Part shown: positions 23,943-37,970 of the stretch, one piece after another
How the letters are laid out: the number at the start of each line of letters is the position of its first letter
Numbering within the stretch: position 1 is the stretch's first letter
Source of the DNA: Sternotherus odoratus
Lineage: Eukaryota > Chordata > Testudines > Kinosternidae
Direction of reading: 5' to 3'
NCBI GenBank assembly: GCA_032164245.1
Contig: JAVMKO010000001.1
Location: 15,847,603 to 15,911,602 of the forward strand
DNA length: 64,000 bases
Notes under the pieces: model-generated
Told to the model about the DNA's origin: nothing
The model's database searches: none
What the model saw: the letters and a program-made list of their open reading frames with translations, nothing else
Position numbers and translations under genes: made by a program

Positions 23943-25074
23943 CTGAGAACAAAAAAAGAGAATATTTTGCACCTTATAACTGAGCAATTAGACATATTAA
24001 TTTCTTTGAGAGCTGTATGAGTCTTCAGTATATAATAAAGCACAACCCAGGATATAATTGTTCCATGATGGACAACCTTACTGGGAGTTAATACTGGCAC
24101 CAAAAGTCTTAGGAGAAATATTTTTCTTAATTGAAATCAATATAGCTCATATTATAAAATATTACAGTTTGTATACATTATCTTTCTTATTACTGTACCA
24201 TGTGAATAATTGATTGTCAGTAACTTACTGACTACTATTATATTTTTAAGTGGCAGTAGGAGACCATGGGAAGGCTGAATATGCTAAAAATTACCCTACA
24301 AAAGACACAGTTTAAAGCACTTAGTTATCTATACAGCAGAAAACTAATTATCTGTAACAATCACTCCACTATCTAAGCGTCTTCTTCTGGGACTCAAGTC
24401 AAAACTCATTCACTTCAAAAGGACCTTGGATTAGGCCCCTAATGAGCTGCCAGTGTGACTCCCTGTTCTGTTTACTCCTGATTATCTAAACTGCTGCTTA
24501 TCTGGACATATCTGGCGTCATCCAAATGGTTCTGACGATGAGGCTCCTGCTGTGTTGAATTATTCTCATAAATTTTCTAGCTTGAATAAAGTGCTTGTAG
24601 TGAGTTCAGGTTAGTTGCTTCAATGTCCACTTGTTGTGAGCAGTACAAGGACAGAGGGGAGCAGTACTTTCCATATAGGACGAGGCTGTCCCTAGTTGTC
24701 CCACAACAGCACGAGGGAATAAAGATTCCCTGTTCCACCTCATGTGGTCATGTTAGGACTAACCAATCTTGGCTCTGGGTCCTATGCAAAGCACAGGGGC
24801 TACACAGACACTGCTCCTTCCACCCATGAGCAAGTTGGTGAGGATGAGGGAAAGAGTGGGAGGACAGCAGGCAAAGTCATGACTCTGTCCTCCTCTCCCA
24901 AGCATTCCCCTCTGCTTTCCCCATTCACGGTTCCTCCTGAGGGAAGTGCACTTATGTATCAGGACTGTGGCTACACGCTAAAGACTAGCCCTTATCTAAT
25001 GAATTTTCTCTCAAAAACTCAAAATACTTTATGAACATCAGAGATTTTGACCTAACCACATCTCTCTGTAAAGT

Positions 25075-25205
25075 GGGCAATTATTATTAGCCCATTTTAC
25101 AGATGAGGAGAGACTGAAGCACAAGGAACATAAATGACTTGTCCTAGGTCTCACAGGAATTGTGAGCAGACAGCTTCAGGTGCCTGGCCCTAACCCCTTA
25201 AACAC
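25075..25205 (-). mobile_element. MIR-like SINE fragment
   Basis: Contains cccattttacagatgaggag and later aatgacttgtcctaggtctc, the reverse-complement form of the MIR core and tail. Confidence 0.65.
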
Positions 25206-26430
25206 AAGACATCTATCTCAGACGTACAAAGCTATGAGGCAAATTTCATTATGCTTATGTTCACCGCATTTGATCTTGAAATATAAACACCCCAGTGAAA
25301 TAACCCATGGGTAATGCATCTTTTAAATATTCAGCACTTAGAGTATAAAAATTTTGAAACCAAAAAGTAATTAAACAGAAATCCAGATCTTGCTGGATTC
25401 TCAGTAGAAGAAATCAATTGTCTTTGCCATCACCTTGATCCAGATTATTAATAATTCATCAGAAATGACATAAAGAAATCAATATGTCCAAAAAGAGCAG
25501 TTGTTATTTGCAGCTGAGGGACACTTCAATGCAGTGGGAGGCATCGGGGGTGTGAGGGATAGGTTTTCACTTTTTTGCATGTTTTCAAGGAAGCAAATTC
25601 CAATATTCTCTTTCATTATATATTAGAAAAAGAAAGAATTGCTGATTAAACCCAATTAGCCAAATAAACAATAATTGTAAATATCGCAAGTTTGTCACCT
25701 ATTCTTATTATCTCTACATTCTAGCCCTTATTATTATTTCATGTCCATATGCTCTTTTACTTCCCATTAGAAAAATACAATATACTACAAGTACTAAACC
25801 TTTTATGATCTTTAGCATTGCTAGAGTCAGTCTGAAGTTTTGTGTTTCTATAGTGTAGTTCCAAAGTTTTCTTTATGCTTGGATTAATATTCCAAGTAGA
25901 GTGTGATACTGATTACTTACATTAATCAACTCTTAATTAGATAACGTATGTAAAGTGCTTTGAACGGGAAAATCACTATACAAGTACAAAGTATTGTTAA
26001 TTGCAGCTGGGTGAATACTGCAAAAATAAAATAAGATCCATGTATAGTCATTTCAATTTTTAAATGAATATACTTCTGCTGTATTTCAACCTCTTTGTAT
26101 TTATTTTCTACCAATATTTTAGCAAAGGAACTTACTGGTAGCAATGTGTGTCGAGACAACACGTTAGGCATAATATTTACAGAAAGACGATTTGTAATCA
26201 TGAACATTTGTTAGAAATACCTAATTCCATAGGCTAAGGTTATGACTTGGACTCCATACTTGCGCAGAGCAGTAAAAGGAAGAAAGAATCTCTCCTTTTA
26301 CACCTCTATGTGAGTTACCTGGACCTTGTGCTTGTGCATACAAGAATAAATGGGATACATTCCTTCTTATTCCTTCTCCAGTATAAGTGGGTAGGGAATG
26401 GGTGGAGCCATCAATCCTTCTTCCCTGCTC

Positions 26431-26530
26431 ATAGAATCATAGAATATCAGGGTTGAAAGGGACCTCAGGAGATCATCTAGTCCAACCTCCTTCTCAAAGC
26501 GGGAACAATCCCCAACTGAGCTAGCACAAC
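26431..26530 (-). mobile_element. CR1 LINE 3' end
   Basis: Reads atagaatcatagaatatcag, then gggttgaaagggacctcagg, then gatcatctagtccaacctcc. This is the reverse complement of the CR1 3' end with its short ATTCTATG-type terminal repeats. About 100 bases, 5'-truncated as is usual for CR1. Confidence 0.85.
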
Positions 26531-26596
26531 ATGAAAGTATAGTAATTTGTTGCTGCTCTATACCCACAGTAAATCTCGAATCCTCATGAGCATAAT

Positions 26597-26791
26597 TCCT
26601 GAGTGGCAGCTCAGCAGCGTGTCTGGCTCCGGCTGCTTCTCAAGCGGTGTGGTAAGGGGGCTGGGGCCAGGGGGTTGGATAAGAGGCAGGGAGGTCAGGG
26701 GACGGGGAGCAGGGGGGTTGGGTACGGGGTGGGATCCCGGGGGTGGTTAGAGATGAGGGGGTCTATGGAGGGGGAGGTCAGGGGACAAGGA
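26597..26791 (+). repeat. Internal fragment of a hAT element, no terminal repeats
   Basis: Nearly identical to 27762-27955 (for example cagcgtgtctggctccggct and gggatcccgggggtggttag), with only a handful of differences over 195 bases. It lacks either end of that element. Confidence 0.8.
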
Positions 26792-27605
26792 ATTAATGGT
26801 GGAATTATGCTTTCCAGAGATATGTCTGCTTTACCCAGCATCCCCTGAGCTACTCCTCACATGGTGCTGCTTCTGTCCCACCTCATGTTCAGAGCTCTGG
26901 CTAAAGTCAAAACCCATCCCTAAGAATTACAACAAGGGATACAGAACACTGGATGCCATGAGACCTCTGTGTACAATCAATGCAACCTGAATTTCAAATA
27001 CTGAATTATCACAGTGAACTCTCCCTTAACAGGTTACAGACCAGCAATTATTTACAGAAATTACTGAGTGAAATAAATCACAAAAAAATGCAAATAATTC
27101 ACATTCAGAGAAGGAAGTGAAACTTGTTGAATTAATTATTGACCCAAGCCTACTGATATATTTTTTTAAAAATTTAAGGGTATGGATTTAGAGAAATACA
27201 TTCTGATTTCAAATTACTCAAAAAGATTGTAACCAGTGGAAAAATCTTCTGACATTTTCATGTGTATTTATGCTGGATTTTTTTTTTGCAGAGACTTCAA
27301 ACTTCATAATGGCAGTTCACATAACAAAGACAGGGCCTGATACTGTTTAGAGGTTAATGGCAAGACTCCCTCTGACTTTGGAGGTCCTGATCCAACAATC
27401 CAGTCCAACAAAACACTTAAGCAAGCATCTGAGTAGTCCACAATGGGACTAGTCAAATGCTTAAAGTTAAGTACATGTTATGGTGACTAGACATCCCAAT
27501 TTTACAGAGACAGTCCAGATATTCAGGGCTTTGTATTATATAAGGATCTATTACACCCAATCTCCTGTCCCAATTTTTCACACTTGCTGTCTAGTCACAC
27601 TAGTG

Positions 27606-28137
27606 CAGACATGGGCAAACTACGGCCTGTGGGCCACATCCGTCCCATGGGACCCTCCTGTCCTGCCTCTGAGCTCACTGAGGAGACTCCCCTGGCTTCT
27701 CCCCTGCTTCCCACAGGCACACCATAACATGGGCAGTGCTCTGGGGGGTGGGTCTGGGTGCTCCTGAGTGGCAGCTCAGCAGCGTGTCTGGCTCCGGCCG
27801 CTTCTCAAGCGGTGTGGTAAGGGGCTGGGGTCAGAGGGTTGGATAAGAGGCAGGGAGGTCAGGGGATGGGGAGCAGGGGGGTTGGGTACGGGGTGGGATC
27901 CCGGGGGTGGTTAGAGATGAGCGGGTCTATGGAGGGGGAGGTCAGAGGACAAGGAGTAGGGGAGGGGGTTGGATGGGTTGGGAATTCTGAGGGGGGCAGC
28001 CAGGGGTTGGGAAGTCGGAGGGAATTGGATGGGGGTGGGGCCAGGCTGTTTGGGGACGCACAGCCTTCCCTACCCAGCCCTCTATTCAATTTTGCAGCTC
28101 AATGTGGCCCTCGGGCCAAAAGGTTTGCTCACCCCTG
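27606..28137 (+). mobile_element. hAT-type non-autonomous transposon with target duplication
   Basis: Starts cagacatgggcaaactacgg and ends ...aggtttgctcacccctg. The flanking 8-mers are cactagtg (27598-27605) and ccctagtg (28138-28145), 7 of 8. The family is the 'gggcaaac' one, as at 13391-13915. The G-rich interior gives open frames that are not genes. Confidence 0.8.
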
Positions 28138-28234
28138 CCCTAGTGCATGTCTTTGTGAAATACAAGACTAACCCTTTTCTCTCACATCTTATTAAGTAGA
28201 CATACTGGGAAAACCCATCTCATACTGTTGGGGC

Positions 28235-28422
28235 TGGGAATTGTCTGTTGATTCAAACTTCCCAAAATGGAGAAGAATCATGCAATTATTTTTTCTGGAC
28301 TTTTGGTTTATGAAATTCTTTAATCTTTTGACTTTTCGTCCCAATTCATAATAGGAAAAATTTTCAAAATCTTGAAAAATTTCACAACATGTGACTGTTT
28401 TCCATCCAACTCTAGAGTAAAA
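28235..28422. repeat. Old AT-rich interspersed repeat fragment
   Basis: Includes cttttcgtcccaattcataa, then taggaaaaattttcaaaatc, and ends ccatccaactctag. It resembles the end of the repeat at 19660-20110. Confidence 0.4.
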
Positions 28423-29464
28423 CTATCCATTCTGTTAAAATAATCTTTGATTCCATCTTGGGATTTTTTAAAATTGCTTTCATCATCATCTCAGGAACAA
28501 AATTCCCCTAAACACTGCCACTCTTGAGACTTTTCTGTAAGAAATCTGGTTATTCCTTAGCAATCACATCCACTGAATGAGGATAATTATACAATCCCTT
28601 TGCTGAGAAATCATTCTTTTCTTTAATGTAGGAAGCAGTTTTTGTTAGGCCAGACATCTATATCATTTTACTATTGCTTCACACATTTATCATGGAAGCC
28701 AGTTTTTAGAACAAGCTAGAAAAGATAGTTTAAAGGTTACTAACAATTAAAGGACAATCTATAGGATCACAAAATCATAGAAAAGCCCACATATGAATAA
28801 TGCTGCTATTCTTGTTTTTTTTACTGCACTGTACTTATTTGGATCTTTATAGTTTACTTTAGGCATGGATATATCTGAATGAGCCATATCCTCAGGCTAG
28901 TACACACAGGAGTCTCAATGGAGCTAAGCCGATATACACCAGCTGAAGATCTACCCTGATATGTACAACCCAAACCTTTTCCTCTAACACATTCTACTGG
29001 AGAAAAGGAAGATGAATAGGCAATGCTCAGCAGCATTTCTGGGATCTGACAATGACTGGGGTGGATGGGAAGTCATAAATAGTGGTTTCATAGACACCAT
29101 AGTCACAGAGGCATTAGAAAGAGACAGGAAAGTAGAACAACAGTTAAAAAATGCCTTTTGGAATTGGAAGTTATTCCAGGGGCTTCCCCGTCCACTGCAG
29201 AAATAGTTACCTTAGAGCTCTAAAGAGATGGAAATTATGGAAGGAAAGCCGCATTATTCCTTAACTACTCTACAGATACTCAGCAAAATCCTGCACTACT
29301 CCAGTCAAACATCTCCTGAAATCGATATGGCTTTTGCCTGACTGAGGTTTATAGGATTAGGCCCATTGACAAGCCAGCTGCACTTGCAAACCAAGGCAGC
29401 TAATTCTAGATGTGTAGCAACAGCAAGTTTGCTCTTACACTAGCTCGGCTTTCCCACTCTTTCA

Positions 29465-31063
<1,599 letters not shown>

Positions 31064-31133
31064 CTGGAAGTTGTAAACACTCCATAGACTATTGGATTTT
31101 TGGGGTCTTTTGAGTTCATTAGAAAAACATCCT
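31064..31133 (-). CDS. SEMA3A: SEMA3A coding exon 9 (sema domain)
   Basis: A 70-base exon encoding QDVFLMNSKDPKNPIVYGVF followed by TTS, about residues 309-331. It completes the glutamine split with exon 8 (C|AG) and ends with AG of a serine codon finished in exon 10. Borders are tgttacag|AGG and CCAG|gtacag. Compared with the human protein there is MNSKD in place of MNFKD and I for V in NPIVY. The loss of the phenylalanine is the one non-conservative change in this exon. Confidence 0.94.
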
Positions 31134-31351
<218 letters not shown>

Positions 31352-31619
31352 CTAACAGGAGAAATACTGTATGTTAATACATGATCATATTTCTGTTTGA
31401 AATGGGAATTGATATGATAAAACTGACACTCACAACCATGTGTTAATATAACATCATAATTCACAGTTTTACATATTGTCCTTTTTAGTGTTTAGGAAAT
31501 TATAAAATCTCCCTCATTTTTCAAATATACCAATATTGAATCAATATAAATTTGTCGTGGTCATTGCTATGCATTTAATATCATTTTGAGAAGAACTTAT
31601 TCCTAGCAAACCTTGAAAT

Positions 31620-31706
<87 letters not shown>

Positions 31707-32531
31707 AGACTGATGGAATATTTTGCTTCTGTGCAAGCTTATATGTTGCCAAGGCTCAATAAAGTTTAAACAGCTCATTATTCTTTACCGAATATCAACA
31801 AAGTAGCCCCACAAGTTGCACAAGATCAAAGTATAAAAGGTGATAGGGTGGGAGAATCAGATGTTTGACAGATCAAGGTCTCCATAAGGGTGGGGCTATA
31901 ATTTTCCAAGCTACTATCTACTTTTCAGAGATTGTGAGTTGGAATCTTGCCTACAGGAATAATGTGAATTTCTACTCTAAACATTATATTTACCAAAGCT
32001 GTCAAAATTCATGGCGATAACTTATTCATAGATATTTTCTCAAGGTTCCTCAAGAAAATATTTGGATATTTATTGGGATGGATGAATCTATTTGAGACTC
32101 TTGACACTCTGTTCATTTATAAAACTTAGCCTAAGCAATTCTATTCATTTTCATATGCCTCTCCCTTTAGAAGTTCTACCCAGAATGAGAACCTTAGATG
32201 TCAACAATAACTTCAGAAAGAAAATGTCTACATAACATTTGGTCCACCTGGAAGCAGGAAGTACCATGTTTCTTGCACAAGACTCTATTTCTCAGTCACA
32301 TTTTGAAAACTCAGCAGGTTCTGATAATTTTTGGATGATGCACTGTAAATTTGGGGTGCTACCTCTTTGATGTTGTCCCTTGACTATTGGTCGTTCTGGA
32401 AGACCTCGGCCTCACTACATTGCCAATGTTACCATAGACTAACGTACAGCCAAGAAAGAGTAGTTGCTAATATCACTTTTATAGCTTTAACTGAGGGCAT
32501 TCATTCTCATAAAATTAAGTCACCATATTAC
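31352..32531 (-). other. SEMA3A: SEMA3A intron 7
   Basis: An 1180-base intron holding the (GAAA)n microsatellite at 31620-31706, which reads (TTTC)n in the transcript. The rest is AT-rich without recognised repeats. Confidence 0.85.
31620..31706. repeat. (GAAA)n microsatellite in intron 7
   Basis: About 86 uninterrupted bases of GAAA. On the SEMA3A transcript it is (UUUC)n, lying about 270-355 bases upstream of the exon 8 acceptor. The long Ser-Phe-Leu open frame across it is a by-product. Confidence 0.95.
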
Positions 32532-32674
32532 CTTACAGATCTGCCCTATTCTGGCATGGGTGGCTTTTCCAGTGTGCTCTCCATCAATTGCATTTTCACG
32601 GAAGAAGAAATAGATTTTGTCGTCTTCTGGGTTATCACTCTCTGGTATTAGGTGGGCACTAACAAACCTAGGAT
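32532..32674 (-). CDS. SEMA3A: SEMA3A coding exon 7 (sema domain)
   Basis: The exon encodes DPRFVSAHLIPESDNPEDDK and continues through YFFFREN to the end ARIGQICK, about residues 223-270. The acceptor ttcttctcag precedes AT, which completes the split aspartate codon begun in exon 6. The donor is TGTAAG|gtaata (phase 0). Differences from the human protein (PRFV for PKFI, IPE for ISE, T for S after GEH) are conservative and do not touch the acidic NPEDDK loop or the aromatic YFFF strand. Length 143 matches the expected exon size for this gene. It is first in a tight cluster of four exons. Confidence 0.95.
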
Positions 32675-33194
32675 CTGAGAAGAAAATGCCAATGTACATG
32701 TTACTACACAGCAAGTACAATCTGTTGTCTCATTTACAATGAAAGGATTCATCCATTCTGACTCGCACACATGAACTAACCCTTTCATCAAATAAGTAAA
32801 TGTTCAACTTTTCTTCTTGGCGCTCGCCCCCAAAGGAAATCCCTATCACAACTTGTTTCTGCCCTGTGAATCTACTACTAGAACAACACACACACACACA
32901 TTCCCAACACTGCACATCAGCACATATCTATAGTTTATTTATCCAGGATATAGCAGTGCTTGCTATTCATACTCTGTAGTGATTCAGGAAAGCATATGGA
33001 GTAATATAATACATATGAAATTGCTCTATTAACTGTAGTGTAACATTACAGCAGAGCTTCCTGATTCCATGCATGGATTGTTGAGCATTTCTTTCACATT
33101 CAGTCGTGTCTACTCCTTATTTCCTTGTTTATTTTGACTTTCTATACAGCAGAAATGAAAACTGCACAGGAAAGCTAGGATAGAGGAAGCAGAT

Positions 33195-33345
33195 GGTTTG
33201 CCCAGTAGCTAAGGTGTTTGGCTGAGAATACTGCCATATATGTCCTCTGTGACCTTAATCAAGTCACTTAACCTCTCTGTGTCTTAGTTCCCCATGTACA
33301 AAATGTAAGAGTCTTGTGAAGATGAATACACTAAAGATTGGAGGT
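33195..33345 (+). mobile_element. MIR-like SINE
   Basis: Contains gtgaccttaatcaagtcact, then taacctctctgtgtcttagt, then tccccatgtacaaaatg, the MIR core and tail in sense orientation. Confidence 0.7.
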
Positions 33346-33727
33346 CTCGCAGTGGTCTTGTTTGCTTTCTCTGTGCCAAAAGAAGCAACATTGCATCTTG
33401 CATAGAGAGCCGGTAAGTTAGTCCAGTCTCAGAGGCAGAGGCTATGTCAAAGTCAAGCTTCTCCAGCTCTCTGCCAATGGCAGTTTTCCTACAGTCATTG
33501 ACCTCCTCTAGGTTGTTCAACATACCAGTGAATGGTGTCCTCATATTCCAGCAAGCAAATTTGAAAAGAGAGACCATCGTACCCAAATCTTTGGTGCATA
33601 TACGTACGCAGAAAAGAAATAAGGAGGCAGAGGTTGGGCTTAGGATCACAGCCCCCATCCAGGCCCAAAGGCTCAGAAGAACAAGATGTTTAGAAGCCAG
33701 CACATTGCAGGAAGGCTGCAATGCCAA
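33345..33727 (-). pseudogene. LINE AP-endonuclease domain remnant
   Basis: The minus frame includes FACWNMRTPFTGMLNN and then RKTAIGRELEKLDFDIASAS followed by ETGL. This matches the N-terminal pattern of LINE-type apurinic endonucleases (W-N-x-R-T ... R-E-L-x-x-L-x-x-D-I-A-x-x-S-E-T). The next expected motif, FFW, appears in another frame (CCFFWHRESK), so there is at least one frameshift. The clade is not certain. No reverse transcriptase part is seen next to it. Confidence 0.55.
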
Positions 33728-34264
33728 CCACCTGATGCTTTCTCCACAGTGAGCTTAGTTCAGGTTTGTCTCCCCTAGTCTTTTCTCAACCAAGAGGTAG
33801 CTGCAAGGCAGCAGTGCAGGCTGGAATTACTCCTTTGTGGATATTATTTTTTATCCCAATGGGTATCTGGCATACCCCTCCCACCACTCAGTGGTGATAT
33901 TCCCAGTTTAATCATTGAGTGCCCAACTTGTGGCATGCTGTACAGGGTTACATGATACCCGCAGCAGCCATGCACACTTGACCTGATCTGAGGAGTTCAG
34001 CAACTTTGCAATAGCTTTTCCCTAGCTTGTGAGGAATGTCTTGCCTGATGTCTGGAGCCTATTGCCCAACAGCTCTTGGGGGCCTGACTTTCCCAAATCC
34101 AGTCCTTTGGGGGGGGGGGCATGGTAACCCAGCCAGATAGTTACCTGTCACCCAATTTAGCACTCTCTGCAGCCCTGGATTGCAGTTGTCTCTCATCTTT
34201 CAGGGAAGCAGTGGAGATAATGCTTAAATGTCAGGGACTTCATATACCCTGTTTTCTTCAGATA

Positions 34265-34460
34265 GTGCACTATCTCATAGAGCTGGAAGGACCTCAAAAG
34301 GTCATCAAGTCCAGTCCCCTGCCTACACTAGCAGGACCAAGTCCTGTCCCCTGACAGATTTTTTGCTTCAGATCCCTAAATGGCCACCTCAAGGATTGAA
34401 CTCACAACTCTGGGTTTAGTGGGCCAATGCTCAAACCACTGAGCTATCTCCCACCCCTGC
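34265..34460 (-). mobile_element. tRNA-derived SINE (cryptodiran turtle type), reverse
   Basis: On the minus strand it reads gggagatagctcagtggttt (box A), then ttgtgagttcaatccttgag-like text (box B), then ggccatttagggatctg, and ends with ccttccagctctatgagat-like text. Same family as 14691-14900, opposite orientation. Confidence 0.8.
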
Positions 34461-35728
34461 CCCCTGTAATTTGCTCATGCAGCAAAAGGAAGTATGTTCC
34501 CCAGCATATCTATTCAGCTGTTGACACTAGGGATAGAGCATCACCCTGAAAATTTTAGCTAGCTCAGTAACTTGTCTTATTATCAAGAGTTCCCCAGGGT
34601 GAGTTTAAGATAATTCAGGCAGCACTGACATACTTCATATGTTCAGGCCAGACATAAAGAAGTTGATGACATATAGAAGAGAAGTTACGCTGGAATGAGT
34701 GAAAATTAATGAGAAGTGGAAGCAGGAGTCAAAAGCAGTAGTACCCATGATAGTGCTCTACAGGCTATTTTCGATGGATATGACTATCTCAGATCACCAT
34801 ATACAAATTACTGGAGCCTATGTGATCCCAAAAACGTGTTTATAACTATTAAGAAACACATGGGTCTTCTAATAATATAAGCAGTCACAATACCCTGTGT
34901 ATCATATTCTTTTCCACATTCCAGGCCCAAAAACCACCTTTAGTGAAAAGGATTTAAGAAACACTTTGGATTTCAACAGTTTACAAGGATTCCTTATGTT
35001 CAAAACTCAAGCAATCAATGTCAAAATGTATTTTAAAAAGGCAACAAACATCAAAAGAACATGTCAGAAGAATATTTAAGCATGATCAAAGGGGGAATGA
35101 AACCACAATGTAAACATGATAAACATTAATGGCAGAAGCATTTCTCTGATCTCATAGCCAGTCCAAGCAGGTTAAAAATAGAAACGTTGATTTAAAACAA
35201 TCAGTGTCAAGAAGCAAATAATTAAGAAATGCACTTCAACTTTTTTCAATCTCCTTTTCTCAAGTCTCTTGACACTGGGCTACTTTTCATACCCTCTGCT
35301 AGCTCCAGTTTTGTATGGCCCTCTGGGATTACCAGTTCTTTAGCAATGTCATTGGTAGCAGCCCATTAAACTGTCCTTCATGAGAAATCTACTACTTTAT
35401 GAAAAAGACACCTTGGTCCAGCTGCCTTTGATTGATATGCCATTGTTTGCTTAATTAAGTAATGGAAACATGTTTTGCTTATTTCAGCACTTCAGGTTCA
35501 TATAAAGCTAAAGAAAAATCAATCTTTATTTGTTCCCTCACAAGCATTATTCTTTAGCAATAACAACAAAAGAACAACCGCAAAAAACAATAAAAGAAAG
35601 CAGATTGGATTCCCAAATGAATCGTATTAGCATTTTAATGATGATCCATAAAGGAAACAGCACCCAAATTGCTTTAGATTCAAGATGAACTAAGTAAGCT
35701 GAGCAAACAGAAGTTGGGGTCATTCCCT

Positions 35729-35910
35729 TATAGAATGATAGAACTGAAAGGGACCTCGAGAGGTCATCTAGTCCAATTCCCCTGCACTCATGGTGGGGCT
35801 AAGTATTATCTAGAATTTCTAGATCATCCCTGACAGGTTTTTGTCCAACCATCTTTTAAAAATCTCAAATGATGGAGGTTTGTCATTTCAAAGAAGAAAA
35901 AAGGCAGTTC
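35729..35910 (-). mobile_element. CR1 LINE 3' end
   Basis: Contains agaactgaaagggacctcga and aggtcatctagtccaattcc, then tccctgacaggtttttgtcc and ttaaaaatctcaaatgatgg. This is the typical CR1 3' region in reverse complement, about 180 bases. Confidence 0.8.
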
Positions 35911-36539
35911 TCACAGGAGGCACTTTGTAAGGAGGTTGAATGAGATGTCCCCATTACAGTATATTTGTGATCAAAATGATACATTTCCCCAGTTCACAGC
36001 TAGAAAATCTGAGGACACTGTAGGGAAATGTTATGCTCAGTAAAGTTGCAGTTGCTGTAATTTAATGAAAATTATTGAAGGGTGACTAGAACCCTACAAA
36101 AAGGTAATGAGATGAGGGAATCTTAAATTAAAAAATTTATCAACAACAAAAATATACAGTTATTCTGACTTCATAAACACACAGTGCTCATCTACAGAGA
36201 CCCAGCATATATGGAAAAGCAGGAACCGCCCTCAGAAAATCTGAACTTGAATATCATAGCTAGCTCTATTGCCTTCTCAGTGGAATACCTATGACCCCAA
36301 TCACAAATGTGCACAACAAAGCTCCAAGTCCTCATTGCTTTCTGCAAGGTCACCAGGGGACAAAGCTTTTAACACACAATGACAAGAAAGTTAACTTGTC
36401 TTATGCTCTTACACACTTTACAATATTTTACAAACCTCCTAATCTTTTATGGTGTGCTTCTAAGTCTCCCTCATTTAATTCTTCACTTGTCAAACACCTT
36501 ATTTTGCCACTGAATCAGTCAAACTTAGGGTCTGATTCT

Positions 36540-37970
36540 CACTTGCAGGTAAGCCCTTTTGTGACCCTAGGAGTACCTCTGTGCCAAATGGAAGAGGGTC
36601 CCCCGTCCTGTAACTCAGGCCTGACACAATCATTGCCCCAATGCATTGTTGTAATAATATGTATCTCAGAGGGGTCATCTGAGGTAACTTGTGTAAACTG
36701 GTGACACATTGGTCCCAAAAATTATTTTTTGATATAAGGACTGGTTGTGTACAAAGTATAGATGTGTGCTGAAAATGTTCTTTACATGTGCTTGGGACAC
36801 AATGCATAAACCTAGCCTGCCCTAAAAAGGGGAATATATATTTACTTGTCTGGCCAGCTTGCAGAATTTCTGACAGTGGACAATGAAAGTACATTTAGGT
36901 ATAAGGTAAACAGAGCCACCAAGCTACACAAACAGGGGAGAAAACTATTTAACAATCACGCCAAGGGACAGAATCTGCACCCCAAGAAGCCTTCTTGGCT
37001 CTTGAGGCACAGACAATGGATTTTGAGTAATACAAGGGGACCAAAAAGGCCTTTTAGTTTATCCATCACTGAGGGGATCGAGGATAAGCCACTTTCTGAG
37101 CTTCTGAAAGTTGGATCCCCAATCTGGCAGACAGGGATGATGTGAACTCGAGGTAAGTAAGAAAATTGCTTAGTCAAAGATCATAACTAGCTAAAATTAA
37201 CTAGCTGAAAATTAAGGCATGTTTTATTTTACTGTTTGTAACCATACCTGTCTCTTTTTTCTTTTTCTATCACTTATTTCTTGTTATTACAAAACCATCT
37301 GAGTGCTGTGTATTTAAGCGAAGTGTGAGCCTCTAGCTAACCTCACAGGCTGATGTGTGCTCTCTTTGGCGGCAATGAACTTAATAATTTCTGTGAGCAT
37401 TCTGTGTGAGGGACTGGACATTTCAGGGAGACGTCTGTGGGGAACTCAGGAACTGGGGTTCACTGGCTGTTGCCTGCAAGGAAAGGTTTAGATTGGCAGA
37501 GTCCTGAAGAGCTTGCTGGCAAGGAAGGCAAGTTGGTGTGTCAGGGAACTGATACAGTTTTGCAGCAGCAAAGCCCTCACTCTTGCTCTTGCTAAGGCAC
37601 AGGGTAACACAGTGGCTCACATTTCTGGGAGTCCTGAGCACTCTGCTGGCATAAAGATTCCTCAAAGATGGTGAAAATGGATCCCTGAGACTATCCCTTC
37701 TACAAGAGAATTCCTTGGCTGTTAAAAGATGGAGTAAGAGAGTTACACCAGTCCTGTTTCCAGTCCTTAGCACAGGGGCTGTGTCAGGTTAGGCCCAGGG
37801 ACAAGAAAGAGTGTAGCTGAAGTGCAGTGTGTTCTGGCTATTCTTTGTTTCTTAAGGCCCATAGAGGACCTTGGGAAGCTTAGAGCACAAGTAAAGGGGG
37901 CTGTCAGCCAGCCATGCTATTTTTATATTCATACCATATCTGGTTGTGATATTAGCTGCTCTTGCAAGAT
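36540..37970 (+). repeat. Probable long interspersed repeat, unclassified (LTR-like?)
   Basis: Phrases such as ggcaatgaacttaataattt, then ctgtgagcattctgtgtgag, then ggactggacatttcaggg recur in turtle genomes as I remember them. I could not find terminal repeats or coding parts, so the class and the limits are guesses. Confidence 0.3.

Noticed and set aside
31581..31778. Open frame with repeated Phe-Leu-Ser
   Set aside because: It is the translation of the (GAAA)n tract on the minus strand.
36846..37145. Open frame of 99 codons on the plus strand
   Set aside because: It lies inside a probable interspersed repeat and shows no domain I can recognise.
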